Shown here: positions 22,878-33,475 of the stretch, one piece after another
Position numbering within the stretch: the first letter of the stretch is position 1
Layout of the letters: each line of letters starts with the position of its first letter
DNA from: Lineus longissimus
Taxonomy: Eukaryota; Nemertea; Pilidiophora; Heteronemertea; Lineidae
DNA: 64,000 bases
Direction of reading: 5' to 3'
NCBI RefSeq assembly: GCF_910592395.1
Contig: NC_088318.1
Location: 7,626,349 to 7,690,348 of the forward strand
The notes under the pieces: generated by a model
Databases searched by the model: none
What the model was told of the DNA's origin: nothing
The model's input: the letters and a program-made list of their open reading frames with translations, nothing else
Program-made: the position numbers and the translations under genes

Positions 22878-24369
22878 TTAATAATAATAATATAATAATA
22901 ATAATTTATTATTTTTATAGCGCCGCTTAAAAATTAATTGCCAGTAGCGCTTTACAAAAGTACATTCATACAGTAATAATAGGAAAGACATTTAAAACAT
23001 GATTAAAACAATTACAGGACAGTTTAAAACATAGTTAAAACAATCAGTGATAAAAGGCTTCCTTAAACAAATATGTCTTGATGCATTGTTTAAAACTTTT
23101 AAAACATACAATCTGCCTAAGATGTGTGGGCAATGCATTCCAAAGCCGCGGAGCACAGACCCCAAAAGCTCTATCACCAGCAGTGACTTTTTTGGATCGT
23201 TTCCACTCCAGGGCAGGAGCCGAGTGAGCTCTGGTTCCCTGCCTAAGACGCTGGAGTGGAAGCTGAAGATAGTTGGGGCCGGTGCCCTGCACGGCTTTGA
23301 AAGCGAAGGTTAAAATTTTGAACTTAATACGTTGTTGAACGGGGAGCCAATGAAGGTCATATAAAACAGGCGTGATGTGATCATATTTTCTAGTACCCGT
23401 CAAGAGTCTGGCTGCTTGGTTTTGAAGTTTCTGGAGGCGGTTAATTTCACAGAGAGGGAGACCATAGTACAATGAGTTACCAAAATCGAGTCTAGATGTA
23501 ATAAAAGCATGTACAAGATCACCTAAAAGGTCTTCTGGTAGATATTTCTTGACTGACGCAATCTTGCGCAGGTAAAAGAACCCGGACGAAACAACCTGTG
23601 ATATTTGTTTGTGAAAAGTAAGGTTATTGTCAAAAAGCACCCCGAGATTGCGCGCCGACTCGCTTGAACGAATTTCTGCATCACCGATTTTAAGACAGAC
23701 ATCACTGAACAGTAACTTGTCATTTTGATAAGGAGAACGAAGCAGTAAAAACTCTGTTTTTAAGTCGTTTAGTTTGAGCTTATTCTCCATCATCCAAAGG
23801 CGCACATCGCTTAGACAGTGTTCAATTTTAGTGATCACTTGGGCTAGTGAGGTCGAGTCATAAAAGCTGAACGCGTGCCAGCTCTGTGTGTCGTCAGCGT
23901 AAAAATGGCCGCTAATATCGTGATTGGCAATGATCTCATCCAATGGGTAGGTGTAGCATGAAAAAAGTAATGGCCCCAGAACACTTCCTTGGGGTACACC
24001 AGACTGCAACTTGTAGGTGTCGGACAAACTAGAGCCGACCTTGACCCTGAATTGACGATCAGACAGGTATGATTCAAACCATGAGAGCGCACTGCCCTGG
24101 ATACCAAAAACAGTTTGTAGACGTGATATCATGATCTTGTGATCGATTGTGTCGAAGGCAGCGGATAAGTCCAAGAGAACCATTGCGACACCGTCTCTTT
24201 TGTCGAAGCTCTCAAGAACGCTGTTGGTAATGGATAGCAGCGCAGTCTCCACACTATGGCCTGGGCGGCAAGCAGATTGATTTGGGTTGTACATATTGCT
24301 TGCCGCCAGATGGCTGTGGAGCCTGGCTGCCACCACACGTTCGAGGAGCTTTGAAAAGTACGACAAATT
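22878..24369 (-). mobile_element. 5'-truncated CR1/L2-like non-LTR retrotransposon
   Basis: Reads on the minus strand from a 5' truncation point near 24369 to a 3' tail at about 22880. The 3' end has TTGTAAAGCGCTACTGG and then a (TAA)n microsatellite at 22881-22913, a tail type seen in CR1/L2-group LINEs. The endonuclease and the first RT motifs are missing, as expected from incomplete target-primed reverse transcription. Confidence 0.85.
23044..24369 (-). CDS. Reverse transcriptase fragment of a CR1/L2-like LINE
   Basis: Uninterrupted frame of about 440 codons. It starts inside the RT domain (SYFSKLLERVVAARL), so the upstream 'start' is a non-ATG artefact of truncation. Visible RT motifs are LLDLSAAFDTIDH (first catalytic Asp), GVPQGSVLGPLLF and FYADDTQ (catalytic DD). 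The C-terminal part has RLDFGNSLYYGLP, LQNQAARLLTG, HITPVLYDLHWLPV and LWNALP, the typical thumb/tail of CR1/L2-type elements. The absence of stops over 1.3 kb suggests a fairly young insertion. Missing endonuclease means it cannot move by itself. Confidence 0.92.
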   Translation of the reverse strand, partial: NLSYFSKLLERVVAARLHSHLAASNMYNPNQSACRPGHSVETALLSITNSVLESFDKRDGVAMVLLDLSAAFDTIDHKIMISRLQTVFGIQGSALSWFESYLSDRQFRVKVGSSLSDTYKLQSGVPQGSVLGPLLFSCYTYPLDEIIANHDISGHFYADDTQSWHAFSFYDSTSLAQVITKIEHCLSDVRLWMMENKLKLNDLKTEFLLLRSPYQNDKLLFSDVCLKIGDAEIRSSESARNLGVLFDNNLTFHKQISQVVSSGFFYLRKIASVKKYLPEDLLGDLVHAFITSRLDFGNSLYYGLPLCEINRLQKLQNQAARLLTGTRKYDHITPVLYDLHWLPVQQRIKFKILTFAFKAVQGTGPNYLQLPLQRLRQGTRAHSAPALEWKRSKKVTAGDRAFGVCAPRLWNALPTHLRQIVCFKSFKQCIKTYLFKEAFYH

Positions 24370-25141
24370 GCCATCAACTCTTATTCAATACTTAAAATAT
24401 GTTTTACCAACGGGAGAAATACTTTCTATTCACTGGATTAGGTTTAAATAACTGCGTTCAGCTGACATCTTTAGTTGTTCTTCTGATAAAACCAACCTGT
24501 CAGATACGTTTCATTTACCATGCTGAACTTCGGATCTCTTTATTCATGTTGGATGTTGGACAATGTTTTGTCCAACGGTTTATATCAGTCACGGAACATC
24601 AGGGTACTACTAGGAATTATAAAACGGTCCCCAGTTGGAAGTACATACTGCACAGTACTAAGTAGAATATTGCCTTCTTCAATCTGCATAGCATCAGGGA
24701 AATGCTAGTTTATGACTGTAGTTTTTGCGGCCATGTTTCTCATGTGCTATCACATCCACAAGCCACGAAATGGATCTCAAGGCTTCGCCATAATCATAGT
24801 CTATTTTCAATTAAGAAAATCATCAATTAACGACCTGTAGTATTGCTAGAATACACCTGGAACAAAATTTAAGATACGGTAACGTATCTGATCAACGGAA
24901 AAAGTGTGTTTCCACATGGTCCATTTCGAAGTGGGTTCTTAAGTCACCCATTGGGCCATAATTTACTGATTACTTGTTTCTTGTTCCTGGGACCGTGTGC
25001 TATGAGAAGGTATACCTTGTAACCATCAATGAACAAGTTCATTTTCTATCTTTGTGGACATTGCAATTGCACGCTTTATCTGAGAATGGGCCATACACCC
25101 ATTCGACTAGCCAAGGCCTACATCATTGGTATCATGTAGGA
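24370..25141. other. No gene recognised
   Basis: If SLC7A6OS is read correctly, this lies in one of its introns or beyond it. No second exon of that gene was recognised here. Confidence 0.35.
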
Positions 25142-25935
25142 GCCAGTTTTCGCGGGTCTTATCACTAAGTGCAGATTTACTAGCTTCCAGCGATTCCATA
25201 CACGCAAAAGCTTATTTATTACGAAATTTGAGATCAATAACGAAATATCTGGGGTGCTGCGTGGATGTTTTAAGCGTGAATTAATCTTGAAATCGCTCAC
25301 TGAAAGATCGATGCAGACCAAAACAAATCCGAAGCGGCTCCCCCATTTTCGCGGGTATTGCGCATGCGCGACTGATTGTTGTGTTTCTGTGTGTAGTGCA
25401 TGATCCTAGGTATTGACCCAGTGTTTTGAACGTAATTAGAGAATTGCTTGCCTGTTTAGGACGCATTTTGGGCGCTTTCTTTGCGGAACGAAATGAAAAT
25501 CAAAAATCAGAAAATTTCCGTTTTTTCCCGTTTTCTCGCGCGTCACTTCGTTTCCAGAGAAGAAATTTTCTGATTTTTGATTTTCATTTCGTTCCGCAAA
25601 GAAAGCGCCCAAAATGCGTCCTAAACAGGCAAGCAATTCTCTAATTACGTTCAAAACACTGGGTCAATACCTAGGATCATGCACTGCACAGAAACACAAC
25701 AATCAGTCGCGCATGCGCAATACCCGCGAAAATGGGGAGCCGCTTCGGATTTGTTTTGGTCTGCATCGATCTTTCAGTGAGCGATTTCAAGATTAATTCA
25801 CGCTTAAAACATCCACGCAGCACCCCAGATATTTCGTTATTGATCTCAAATTTCGTAATAAATAAGCTTTTGCGTGTATGGAATCGCTGGAAGCTAGTAA
25901 ATCTGCACTTAGTGATAAGACCCGCGAAAACTGGC
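25142..25935. repeat. Near-perfect palindrome, arms about 375 bp
   Basis: Left arm 25142-25517 and right arm 25563-25935 are reverse complements with very few differences (one is GTGTGTAGTGCATG against GTGCAGTGCATG). The spacer is 45 bp (25518-25562). Both arms therefore 'encode' the same peptides on opposite strands, which are artefacts. The right arm ends 44 bp from the 5' splice site of the SLC7A6OS-like exon, so the palindrome lies in its first intron. It could be a fold-back element or an inverted duplication. Confidence 0.92.
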
Positions 25936-25979
25936 TGATATATATTACAGAAGCATGCATGGAAGCCCGGAAGCCCTAC

Positions 25980-26147
25980 CTTTTCTTCAATGGTTCCAGC
26001 ATATTTAAATGTTGTTTTGATTTCAGAAGCTTCTATAGTGTTTTGACTTTCACTTGAGTCATCTATGCGCTGTCTTTTGCAAGAAATTACAAGAGAATCG
26101 GGCTTTTCGACTTCTCTTTTGCGTCGAACTCTAACTACGGTGGCCAT
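25980..26147 (-). CDS. SLC7A6OS: First coding exon of an SLC7A6OS/Iwr1-like gene
   Basis: Minus-strand exon of 56 codons starting at the ATG complementary to 26145-26147. The protein begins MATVVRVRRKREVEKPDSLV and continues ISCKRQR. This matches the N-terminal pattern of SLC7A6OS/Iwr1: V-x-R-V-(K/R)-R-K-R, then (A/S)L-V-(L/I)-(A/S)-C-K-R-x-R. The exon ends in GAAAAG before GTAGGG, a good 5' splice site at 25979. Iwr1 proteins bind assembled RNA polymerase II and bring it to the nucleus; the basic N terminus is the import signal. An in-frame ATG at 26177 would add ten residues, but the downstream start fits the family better. Later exons, with the Tyr-Asp rich Iwr1 core, were not found. Identification rests on a short segment. 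Confidence 0.72.
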
Positions 26148-26350
26148 GTCGGCGTGCGGAACTATCGACGGTTTCATGTTGGTTTGTGCAGAAGAACATG
26201 AGAAGTCGAGATCAGAGTAATCATTCTCTGATCTCGCCGTCCAAATAAGTATTTATTCTATATACTCAATAGAATGTTACACAAAAAATAGTCTTTAAAA
26301 CAGTTTTGATTTTTAGTTCGAAACTCATACAGCAATCAGCATTATTAATA
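26148..26350. promoter_or_regulatory. Probable shared bidirectional promoter
   Basis: Only 203 bp separate two divergent start codons. No TATA box is evident. An 11-bp inverted repeat, CGAGATCAGAG at 26207-26217 and its complement at 26226-26236, could be a symmetric factor site. The arrangement is typical of housekeeping gene pairs; promoter activity is inferred. Confidence 0.55.
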
Positions 26351-26419
26351 ATGGCGGCACTCCTGCGCCATGCACGATTTGTTGATCGGGGAAAACTACT
26401 GTTTTCTCGATACATTACG
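26351..26419 (+). CDS. OXA1L: Putative first exon of OXA1L: mitochondrial presequence
   Basis: ATG at 26351 opens a 23-codon segment (MAALLRHARF..., rich in Arg/Lys, Leu, Ser, with no acidic residue except one Asp) and ends exactly in phase 0 at ACG|GTACGA. The composition is that of a mitochondrial targeting peptide. The next OXA1L-like exon at 50036 also reads from phase 0, so the two can be spliced directly, though further exons might lie between them. Assignment to OXA1L is an inference from strand, phase and presequence character. It could instead be the first exon of another mitochondrial protein. Confidence 0.5.
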
Positions 26420-26619
26420 GTACGATGTTTATGAAAACAGTCTGTTCTTAAATATTATGTTTAGATCTCAACACCTACCACTTTGGTGTTGCTATTTAAC
26501 CGGTGCTTTGTCCAAAACACAAGGGTTTTAATTTTGACCTTTGGTGTTCGTCTGATACTCGGATGAGACGAAAGACCTATTTTCGTACGCTAGGCCTTGG
26601 TTGTAACCTAGGGCTATTT
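26420..26619. other. Start of the putative OXA1L first intron
   Basis: No repeat or exon recognised before the inverted-repeat composite starts. Confidence 0.35.
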
Positions 26620-26795
26620 AGACGGTAATACTAAATCACGACCAATCATGACCAATCATGACCAACACTTCAAAAACAGAGTATCTGTGGTTTAAAACCA
26701 TTTAGATAGTATATAGGCCCTATCATGCTTCTGAATCTGAAGAAATACCAGGCATAAGTTCCAGTCATTTTGAGGGTCAGGTTTTTGAGTAGTCT
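26620..26795. repeat. Left arm of a 5-kb inverted-repeat pair
   Basis: Contains ACTAAATCACGACCAATC, CAACACTTCAAAAACAG and GTGGTTTAAAACCATTTA. It is the reverse complement, with indels, of 31440-31637. A short internal duplication of ACCAATCATG is found only in this arm. Confidence 0.85.
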
Positions 26796-27156
26796 TAAAA
26801 CTGAAGACGATAAAAGAAAAAATACTTAAAGAAGCTTTCTTTTACCGTCTTAACTCTCTCATCAGCGGCCAGTACGTAATAAACACACTGCATGCGCTTA
26901 AACCATAACATGAAGAATTACTTATAATTTAAAACACTACCGTTAGGCATGCGCAAATCCGCTACGCGGCGCTGCGAAATTGTTCTGACGTGACGTGACG
27001 CTGCGTTTTTTTTACCACCAGCAGTGTTGCGCCGCTCTTGGGTAAAGAACGACTCTCTGGTAAGGATATTGATAACTGCACGTGACAATAATGTTGACGG
27101 TGGAAGATGCCGGCTTTGCGATTTTCTCGACAATAATGTCCAAATATGACTTTATT
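26796..27156. other. Sequence inside the inverted-repeat composite, unassigned
   Basis: No coding region or known repeat. TGACGTGACGTGACG is a short tandem at about 26988-27002. Confidence 0.3.
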
Positions 27157-29086
27157 AGACCATATCCACAACTCCGTGGATATGGTCTATTGTTTTTACT
27201 GAGCCGATCGCCAGGACCCGAGGGATGTTGTTTTCGACACGTATCTCCGAAACTGCCGCACGGAACGACCTGAAATTTGGTTAGGTTACGTTTCATAACC
27301 TGCTAACGAACAACATGTACTTTATTTTTGCAGCCGTTGCTTACTTTTTTAGTTTTCGGGTGATTTTTGATGAAAATCGCCGGTTCTGAACCGTTCCGGT
27401 AATAGCACTGCCTCCCGCGTTTTTACCGATTAGGCAAGTTGCTCAACGTTGATCTGTCCCGACCTGAACAGGTGGGAGGATACCCGCTACATGGAAGAGC
27501 CAACAGACATTTCGTCTACGCATTCTAGACTGGGTGAGTGTGAATTTTTCGTGATTGTAATCGCCCTCAAATTTGTGTTGAAACACTGCATCAGACAAAA
27601 TTAACTCATCAGAGGTCAAGAAAAGGATCTTAAGAATATATATTCGCTGTTAGTCTGGGTGATTATAGGGAGCACGTCCATCTTTTGAGGCAAACTTGTC
27701 ATCCAAAAGTTTCCAGATCCCCGCAATGGCGGATATACATTCATCAAAAAAATTACGAATTCGGGCAAGTTTCATCAAACTGTGCGCCTTAAACACCTAA
27801 GAATGTCTCAAAATCACCCAGACTCTACACATGAGATATACCTTCACTGAAAATAATTGCTGAAACCTCGCTTAACGTGTCGCGAGTGCTGAAAGCAACA
27901 GGTTTGGAGATCGTTTTTCTGTACATCCTGCTCACTCCTGTAGAAATGTACAGTAAAGCACGTATACACGTGCAGTGTAAATGGACACACGAATGTATAC
28001 ACACCTTCTGAAAATATTGTCAGCAAAGGTGATAAGTGTTTGTTCTGAATTATGACAATGAAATTCATAGACTATTAGCAGGTAACAGTGTCTGTTGGTC
28101 TGAATAATGAATGATAAAACTTCTGGTGAAGTTAAAATATTTCCTCGCTCTGTTTTACAGCCTGACGGGGATGATTAGCATCTGTTCTGTTCTGCGACCG
28201 CATCAGTCACGGATATAGGAGCCTTGACCACGAGGAGCTGATGAGGCAAAGTCGTATAACCGTCTTAACCTTGACATCGGTGCAGTGCTGAATTTGCCGT
28301 CCGAAGACAAACCAGTATAATATTCCAGCCGTATTTCATTCTTTTTCACTGTAATACTTTTACTTCAAAAAGACTGAATAAATAAACCAACTGTGGCAGT
28401 TAGTTTAAAAAGATATTATTGCATGTTACGTTTTTACTCTTAGTGCTGATCGGTCATACCCCTTGGGCCTGGCCGTAACCTTGCATACTGGTTGTCTCGA
28501 TGCCGTATGCTATGAATGACTATGCTATGTATATATCTACTGGACTGGTTTGTTGCACCATACCAAAGGAATTAATTGAAAGATCAAGACTATTCCCTCA
28601 CAATCTACACTAAAAAAGGATTGTTGCAACTAGTTACCCCTATGTTGTAATCATGCACAAACTGGCCTGACTCGTCACAACCTACACTTCAAAGGAATTC
28701 AATGTTCAACTCTCATTTATTGGTCGTCCCAACATTGGGAGCTTTCATCCCCACCAGCCATATCAGATGGCCAACTGGTTTCCCTCACTCGACCAGAAAA
28801 CTCGTCAAAAGATACGAAAGATGTTGAGATTCAGATTACATTTGCTTGTTGTCTGCTGGATTCTGACCATCCATATGCTGAGTTGTTGCAGTCCCAGAAC
28901 CATCGCTATTTCTAGTATTTATGATGCACCTACTGTCACAACCTAATTCAGCTGGTTATTCAGGGTTATTTGCCTCTGATTTATCTGGTTATATCCTGGT
29001 GCAAACCTAATTTCTCAACATGACAAAATACTTTCACCAGGGATATGGTCTGCAATTTGCTGTTAGGCGAATTGCCCAATACTAGT
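27157..29086 (-). mobile_element. Helentron-like non-autonomous element, copy A
   Basis: The left end is a 14-bp-stem hairpin (TAGACCATATCCAC, six-base loop, complement) at 27156-27189. The right end is CGAATTGCCCAATACTAGT, with the subterminal GGGATATGGTCTGC about 35 bp inside. It is the shortest of three copies (others at 50985-53206 and 56232-59207). It lacks about 280 bp near 28640-28720 relative to copy B, including one internal inverted-repeat arm. Flanks are T on both sides and no longer duplication is visible. No Rep/helicase ORF. Confidence 0.72.
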
Positions 29087-29283
29087 TTCTTAGTTGATTT
29101 CGAATTTGGTGCATATAAACACTGTACAGCTACATAAAGAATACATTAATTTGGTAAATTATGTAGATACATGTTCACTTTTTATAAAATTTGCACATAG
29201 TTTTTCCGGGTTCTTGATATGCAAATGTACATTTCCACGTGCTTTCATCTACACGGTATTTCTGATATCCTTGCATCGAATCT
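29087..29283. other. Spacer, no feature recognised
   Basis: AT-rich sequence between two repeats. Confidence 0.3.
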
Positions 29284-29400
29284 AGGTAATAAAGGTACAG
29301 GAAAAAAAGGTATAGGAAAAAAGGTACAGAAATAAAAGTACAGGAAATAAAGGTACCGGAAAAAAAGGTACTGGAAAAATAGGTACAGAAAATGGCATAA
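29284..29400. repeat. GGTAC(A/C)GGAAA minisatellite, block 1
   Basis: About ten units of 11-15 bp of the type AGGTACAGGAAAAAA. The reverse-complement block is at 31090-31232, and the two blocks plus their flanks form an inverted pair. Confidence 0.85.
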
Positions 29401-29403
29401 ATA

Positions 29404-30406
29404 CAGTGGAACCCCGGTCGGCGACCACCTCAGTAACGCGACCACCCCGCGAACACGACCAAAATTCTCCGGTCCCGAATGGTTTTCTCTCTAATTCCCA
29501 TTAACTGGCCCTCGCTAACACGACCACCCCGGTACCCAGACCGCGACCACCAGCTTGGTCGGTCCCAAACTGCAAATTAACCCCGCTAACGCGACCATGA
29601 GGCCTAATTGCCGTAATCAACCATGACCGCATCGTATCAATTGGCACCTTCTCGCAAATCCGTGTTGATAATTAGCACCTCGAACACATGGGAATCCATA
29701 TGAAAATAAATGATGTGTAAGTGAGTTTGATCAAATGTAAACGCAAATAAAATGAAGAATAAACTTTCTTTTCGACTCACGGTTTGTGTTTTCATCATTT
29801 AGTATTAAATGATGTCAAGAGGCATGCACACGTAGTTTTTAGGACAAATCAATTATGTTGATTAGTAAGAGTACCGATACTCAAAGTAAAGAGCGCTTAC
29901 TACGTCGTAATGTTGATAAAATACGTTATTAAAAAGATGATTTAATCAGTACCAGTTCAAATTGGCTGAAGTTAAAGCAGGAAGACATCAGGAAGAATTG
30001 TCAACATCTTCTCACATCACCTCTCTCAATGTTAGCGGGAATATTAGCTTGACATCAAGAAGGGCAGCTGCCGATGGTGTGAATTACATGCTTGTTCTGA
30101 TTAGCTGCTCAAGTTTTAATGTAATGTTTGGTCTAATTAGCTCTCGTCAGTTTATTTACTCATTTACATAAGTTGCAAATTAAACGCAAAACACTCAAGA
30201 AAATGATTTTTTATTCGTAATATACACACAAAATTATCGAATCACCCGGTGGCGTTGTCATTCATGCATGTCAATGTACACACAGCAGGATGATGTTTTG
30301 GCGGGAAAACCTACTTATGATTCTTAAATTCACTAACGCGACCACCCCGGTAACACGACCACTTCGGCTTAGTCCCTTGGGTGGTCGTGTTACCGGGGTT
30401 CCACTG
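29404..30406. mobile_element. Pogo/Tigger-like MITE, 1,003 bp
   Basis: TIRs start CAGTGGAACCCCGGT and end in the complement (ACCGGGGTTCCACTG), with sub-terminal GCGACCACC repeats. It is flanked by TA at 29402-29403 and 30407-30408. The matching unoccupied sequence occurs in inverted orientation at 31066-31100, where AAATGGCATAAATAGG is continuous with one TA. No transposase ORF. The CAGT-starting TIR and TA target fit the Tc1/mariner-pogo group. Confidence 0.9.
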
Positions 30407-30408
30407 TA

Positions 30409-31060
30409 GGTAAAAAAGTACACAATTTTTTTAAAAATATCATTTGAATTCTCTCTTTTTCTATTCATAACTTTAACTTTATTTGTTGCGTAGGCATTGC
30501 ATAGGCCTTAGAAATAGGTATATCAAATTTCCAGTATACCGTTATGGTTTTCAATAGTGAAAACACGACTATCAAGATCATGATGATTGTAAAGATTCTA
30601 GGACAATTCCCTCTGCAAAAGGGTTAACTGATAAATGTACCAATGTTCAAGTTAAATTGCGATTAATCAATTAACATTCATCACAGAGCTGGACCCAATT
30701 AACAATGTGCCTGATCTTGTAGACAAATTACTAGATTTAAGACCAAACACAAGCCAGGTATGGTAGGATACCAGGTGCGCTCCCCTTTCCCGAGATCCTG
30801 GATCCGCCCCTAATAAGAATACGACTTGAGTATTTTAAAATTTAAAAGAACATGAATGTAGTTATTACCAAAACAACGTCTGCTCCCATGTTGGGCAACT
30901 TCTTCCATGAATTTTCCTCAAATTCATTCCGTAACAAAATTGTCCGCAATGTGTTAAACTATTTTAAGGCACCACCTTGGTCACAGAAGAATTAAATGGG
31001 CAATAAAAAATTAATACATAGGCCGAGTCTCTACCAGTTGAAGAGAATAATATTATAAAA
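30409..31060. other. No feature recognised
   Basis: AT-rich sequence between the MITE and the inverted minisatellite block, without a supportable ORF. Confidence 0.3.
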
Positions 31061-31235
31061 AAAATGTTGTACTTTTTTACCTATTTATGCCATTTTGTGT
31101 ACCTTTTTTTCCGGTACCTTTTTTTCCGGTACCTTTTTTTCCGGTACCTTTATTTCCAGTTCTTTTATTTCCAGTACATTTATTTCCTGTACCTTTATTT
31201 CCGTACCTTTTTTTCCTGTACCTTTTTTACCGTAT
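31061..31235. repeat. GGTACC minisatellite, block 2 (inverted) with unoccupied MITE site
   Basis: CCTTTTTTTCCGGTA-type units in reverse complement of the block at 29284-29400. Its left edge at 31066-31100 is the empty counterpart of the pogo-like insertion site. The phenylalanine/tyrosine-rich ORFs over it are artefacts. Confidence 0.85.
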
Positions 31236-31315
31236 ACCCCTTGCATCGACGTATATATGGCGTAAATCCGATTGTCTCAGCCAATATACGTCGATGGTTC
31301 ATTCAACTAGTTTTT

Positions 31316-31454
31316 GAGTAATTTTGAATGCAAGGCATGCCAATCGATTGCTGAATTGTGCTTCAGTCACCAAGGCCCTATTTGTTTTGGCTTGCAAGTG
31401 ACTGGGTCCAAGGAAAATGTGGAATCAGTAATCGATTGGCATGTCTTGCGTTCA
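31316..31454. repeat. Imperfect hairpin, arms about 30 bp
   Basis: TTTTGAATGCAAGGCATGCCAATCG-like sequence at 31322-31346 recurs in reverse complement at 31429-31453 (ATCGATTGGCATG). It adjoins the right arm of the 5-kb composite. Confidence 0.7.
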
Positions 31455-31637
31455 AAATAACTCAAAAACCTGACCCCCAAAAATGACTGAAACTCATGGT
31501 ATTTCTTCAGAAGCATAATTATATCATATCTATTATTACTATTTAAATGGTTTTAAACCACATAGGCCTAGGGGCCTATACCCTGTTTTTGAAGTGTTGG
31601 TCATGATTGGTCGTGATTTAGTATCGCCCTATTTAGA
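31440..31637. repeat. Right arm of the 5-kb inverted-repeat pair
   Basis: Reverse complement of 26620-26795: ATGGTTTTAAACCACAT, CTGTTTTTGAAGTGTTGG and GATTGGTCGTGATTTAGT. Together the arms could be the ends of one large element or of a fold-back insertion, but no target duplication was found. Confidence 0.85.
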
Positions 31638-32939
31638 CTCTTTCACCGGTCTCCTCCATTTACTCATTACAGAGAATGGTACTTGACGGCAATTCACCCG
31701 TCATCGGGGATCAAAGTTCACGACCAACTGGTGCCAAATGCGACTGTAATTAATTGCACGGTGTAATCTGAACAAAACGGCTTGATGCGACGTCTTTTTT
31801 GACACGATCCTGGTCACAATTTATTGATAGCTCCTCCTGCTGCCTGCCAATTAGGTCAATCTCACTCCATGAAATGCGACTGTATTGGCTGGCAGATAAG
31901 TTAACAAAAGAAAGGTGCATCATAAAAACACTGGGGACGAGTGAATCGTACACTAAGCATATTATATAATGTATGTCTCCACTATGTCAGTATGTGGTAA
32001 GACGACGGACACCAGACCGCCGAGTCTGTTTGAATACCCAAGTCTAGGCCATAACCTTGTTGACAAACAAATTCTTGTCCCCAGGTAAACATCCAATTAA
32101 ATATACAGGGCTTGGTGTCTCACATGGTCTTGAGAGGCCTTGGTCAATTTCAACCAGGTCATGTGTCCAGGTAGGAAGTGAAATTCAACCATGCCACGTA
32201 ATGGACATGTTATTGTTATTATACAGTTGTAACATTTCTTCCTGAAGACGCCCCGCCCGCTGCCAGGTATGAATGCTGGTCTCGATGGAATTAAATTCAC
32301 TCATAGGCTTTCAAGCTCGCCAAACATCATGCAAGCCTTCCATGAAAGTAATCCAAAACAAACCAGAGAATCCGCCAGTTTTGACCATACCCTTGTTTAC
32401 AAACAAGACTCTCGCTCTGCTCTTCTGCATGATATGTGTATCGTTGCTGTAGTGCCGTGGATGGTTACGGATGTACACATTTGGTTCGGTTTATAAGATA
32501 ACCACCGATATTCGAGATTTCATTTGCTCAGATACGCTTGTCTTATATTTCATCAATATTTTGATTTTCGCTGACTGCGTAAAATGGCAGGAAAATGCGG
32601 AAAAAGGCGAAAAAAATAATTGCGACTCAAAATTGCAAAATGCGACCACGTTGTCAAGTTGTGGTTGCGCTGTGTGCCTTGGTAAAAAAGTGAGCTGTGT
32701 TCCCTGGTCATGGACTTGATTTGGGGGTGTCGGCTTCCGGTGTCCGGCCACGTGTTTTTCGCAAAGATGGTGGCTCATGTTAGTTCAAAATGGGATAATT
32801 TTGGTATAACCAGAGTAGGAACACAATAGGAAGTTATGCCACATAGAACATCCTGAACATTGTTTAGAAGTTTCTCCTCTTCCTGTCCCAAATTAAAGAA
32901 AATTATAATGTAAAGTTGTATTTTTGTGTACATTGCCAT
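31638..32939. other. No gene recognised
   Basis: Intron-like sequence of the putative OXA1L gene. The ORFs at 32057-32778 overlap on both strands and have no motif. Confidence 0.35.
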
Positions 32940-33475
32940 CAGTAGATAGACTTCAAGAGTCAGCTGAGCTTGTCTAATAGTTCATGTGGTCCATCCATCC
33001 ATCCATTCATCCTTCCATCTGTGGACACATTGGGCATTTTGTAACCATAAGGCCGTAAGGCGTGAATTCCCTGCTCTTGTAAAACTCCAAAGGTTGCGGG
33101 TTTGATCCAACTTTAGGCTGGGCCAAAATTTAAATTTTTTATCTCAGCTGACGAAAGTCAGCAGAGCTGGTAAAATAACTATTCAGAATGGCGTCTGTTC
33201 CTCCATCCATCAAAGTGGGTGCACGTTTTGTAGCAATAAGACCTAGGCACTTCAAATCTGGCCATGAGGAAGAACAGTCAAGGAAATACCTCGACAAAAA
33301 ATTTAGCATGGTTCGACTTAAATTTTTCTCACTATATTACAAAGAATTTTTTTGTCGCATTATTCAAAGACAGAGGCTTGAAATAAAGTTTCAGAAGTCT
33401 GCATACAAGAAGGTTTTGAAACTCCGAAGGTGGTGGGTTTGATCCCACTATAGGCCAGAGCTCTGCATTAGATGC
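32940..33475. repeat. Dispersed repeats with CAGCTGAC termini, two adjacent copies
   Basis: The first part (32950-33060) is the reverse complement of the family at 19065-19195. ATCTCAGCTGACGAAAG with GTCAGCAGAGCTGG at 33140-33170 starts a second copy in the other orientation. Both contain a B-box-like GGTTTGATCC next to CTCC(A/G)AAGGT (33100-33118 and 33428-33448), which may be tRNA-derived. No coding region. Confidence 0.65.

Noticed and set aside
25281-25796. Identical peptides predicted on both strands
   Set aside because: Caused by the palindrome at 25142-25935, where the same sequence is present in both orientations.
31064-31321. Phe/Tyr/Pro-rich ORFs
   Set aside because: Translations of the GGTACC minisatellite, with no start context or motif.
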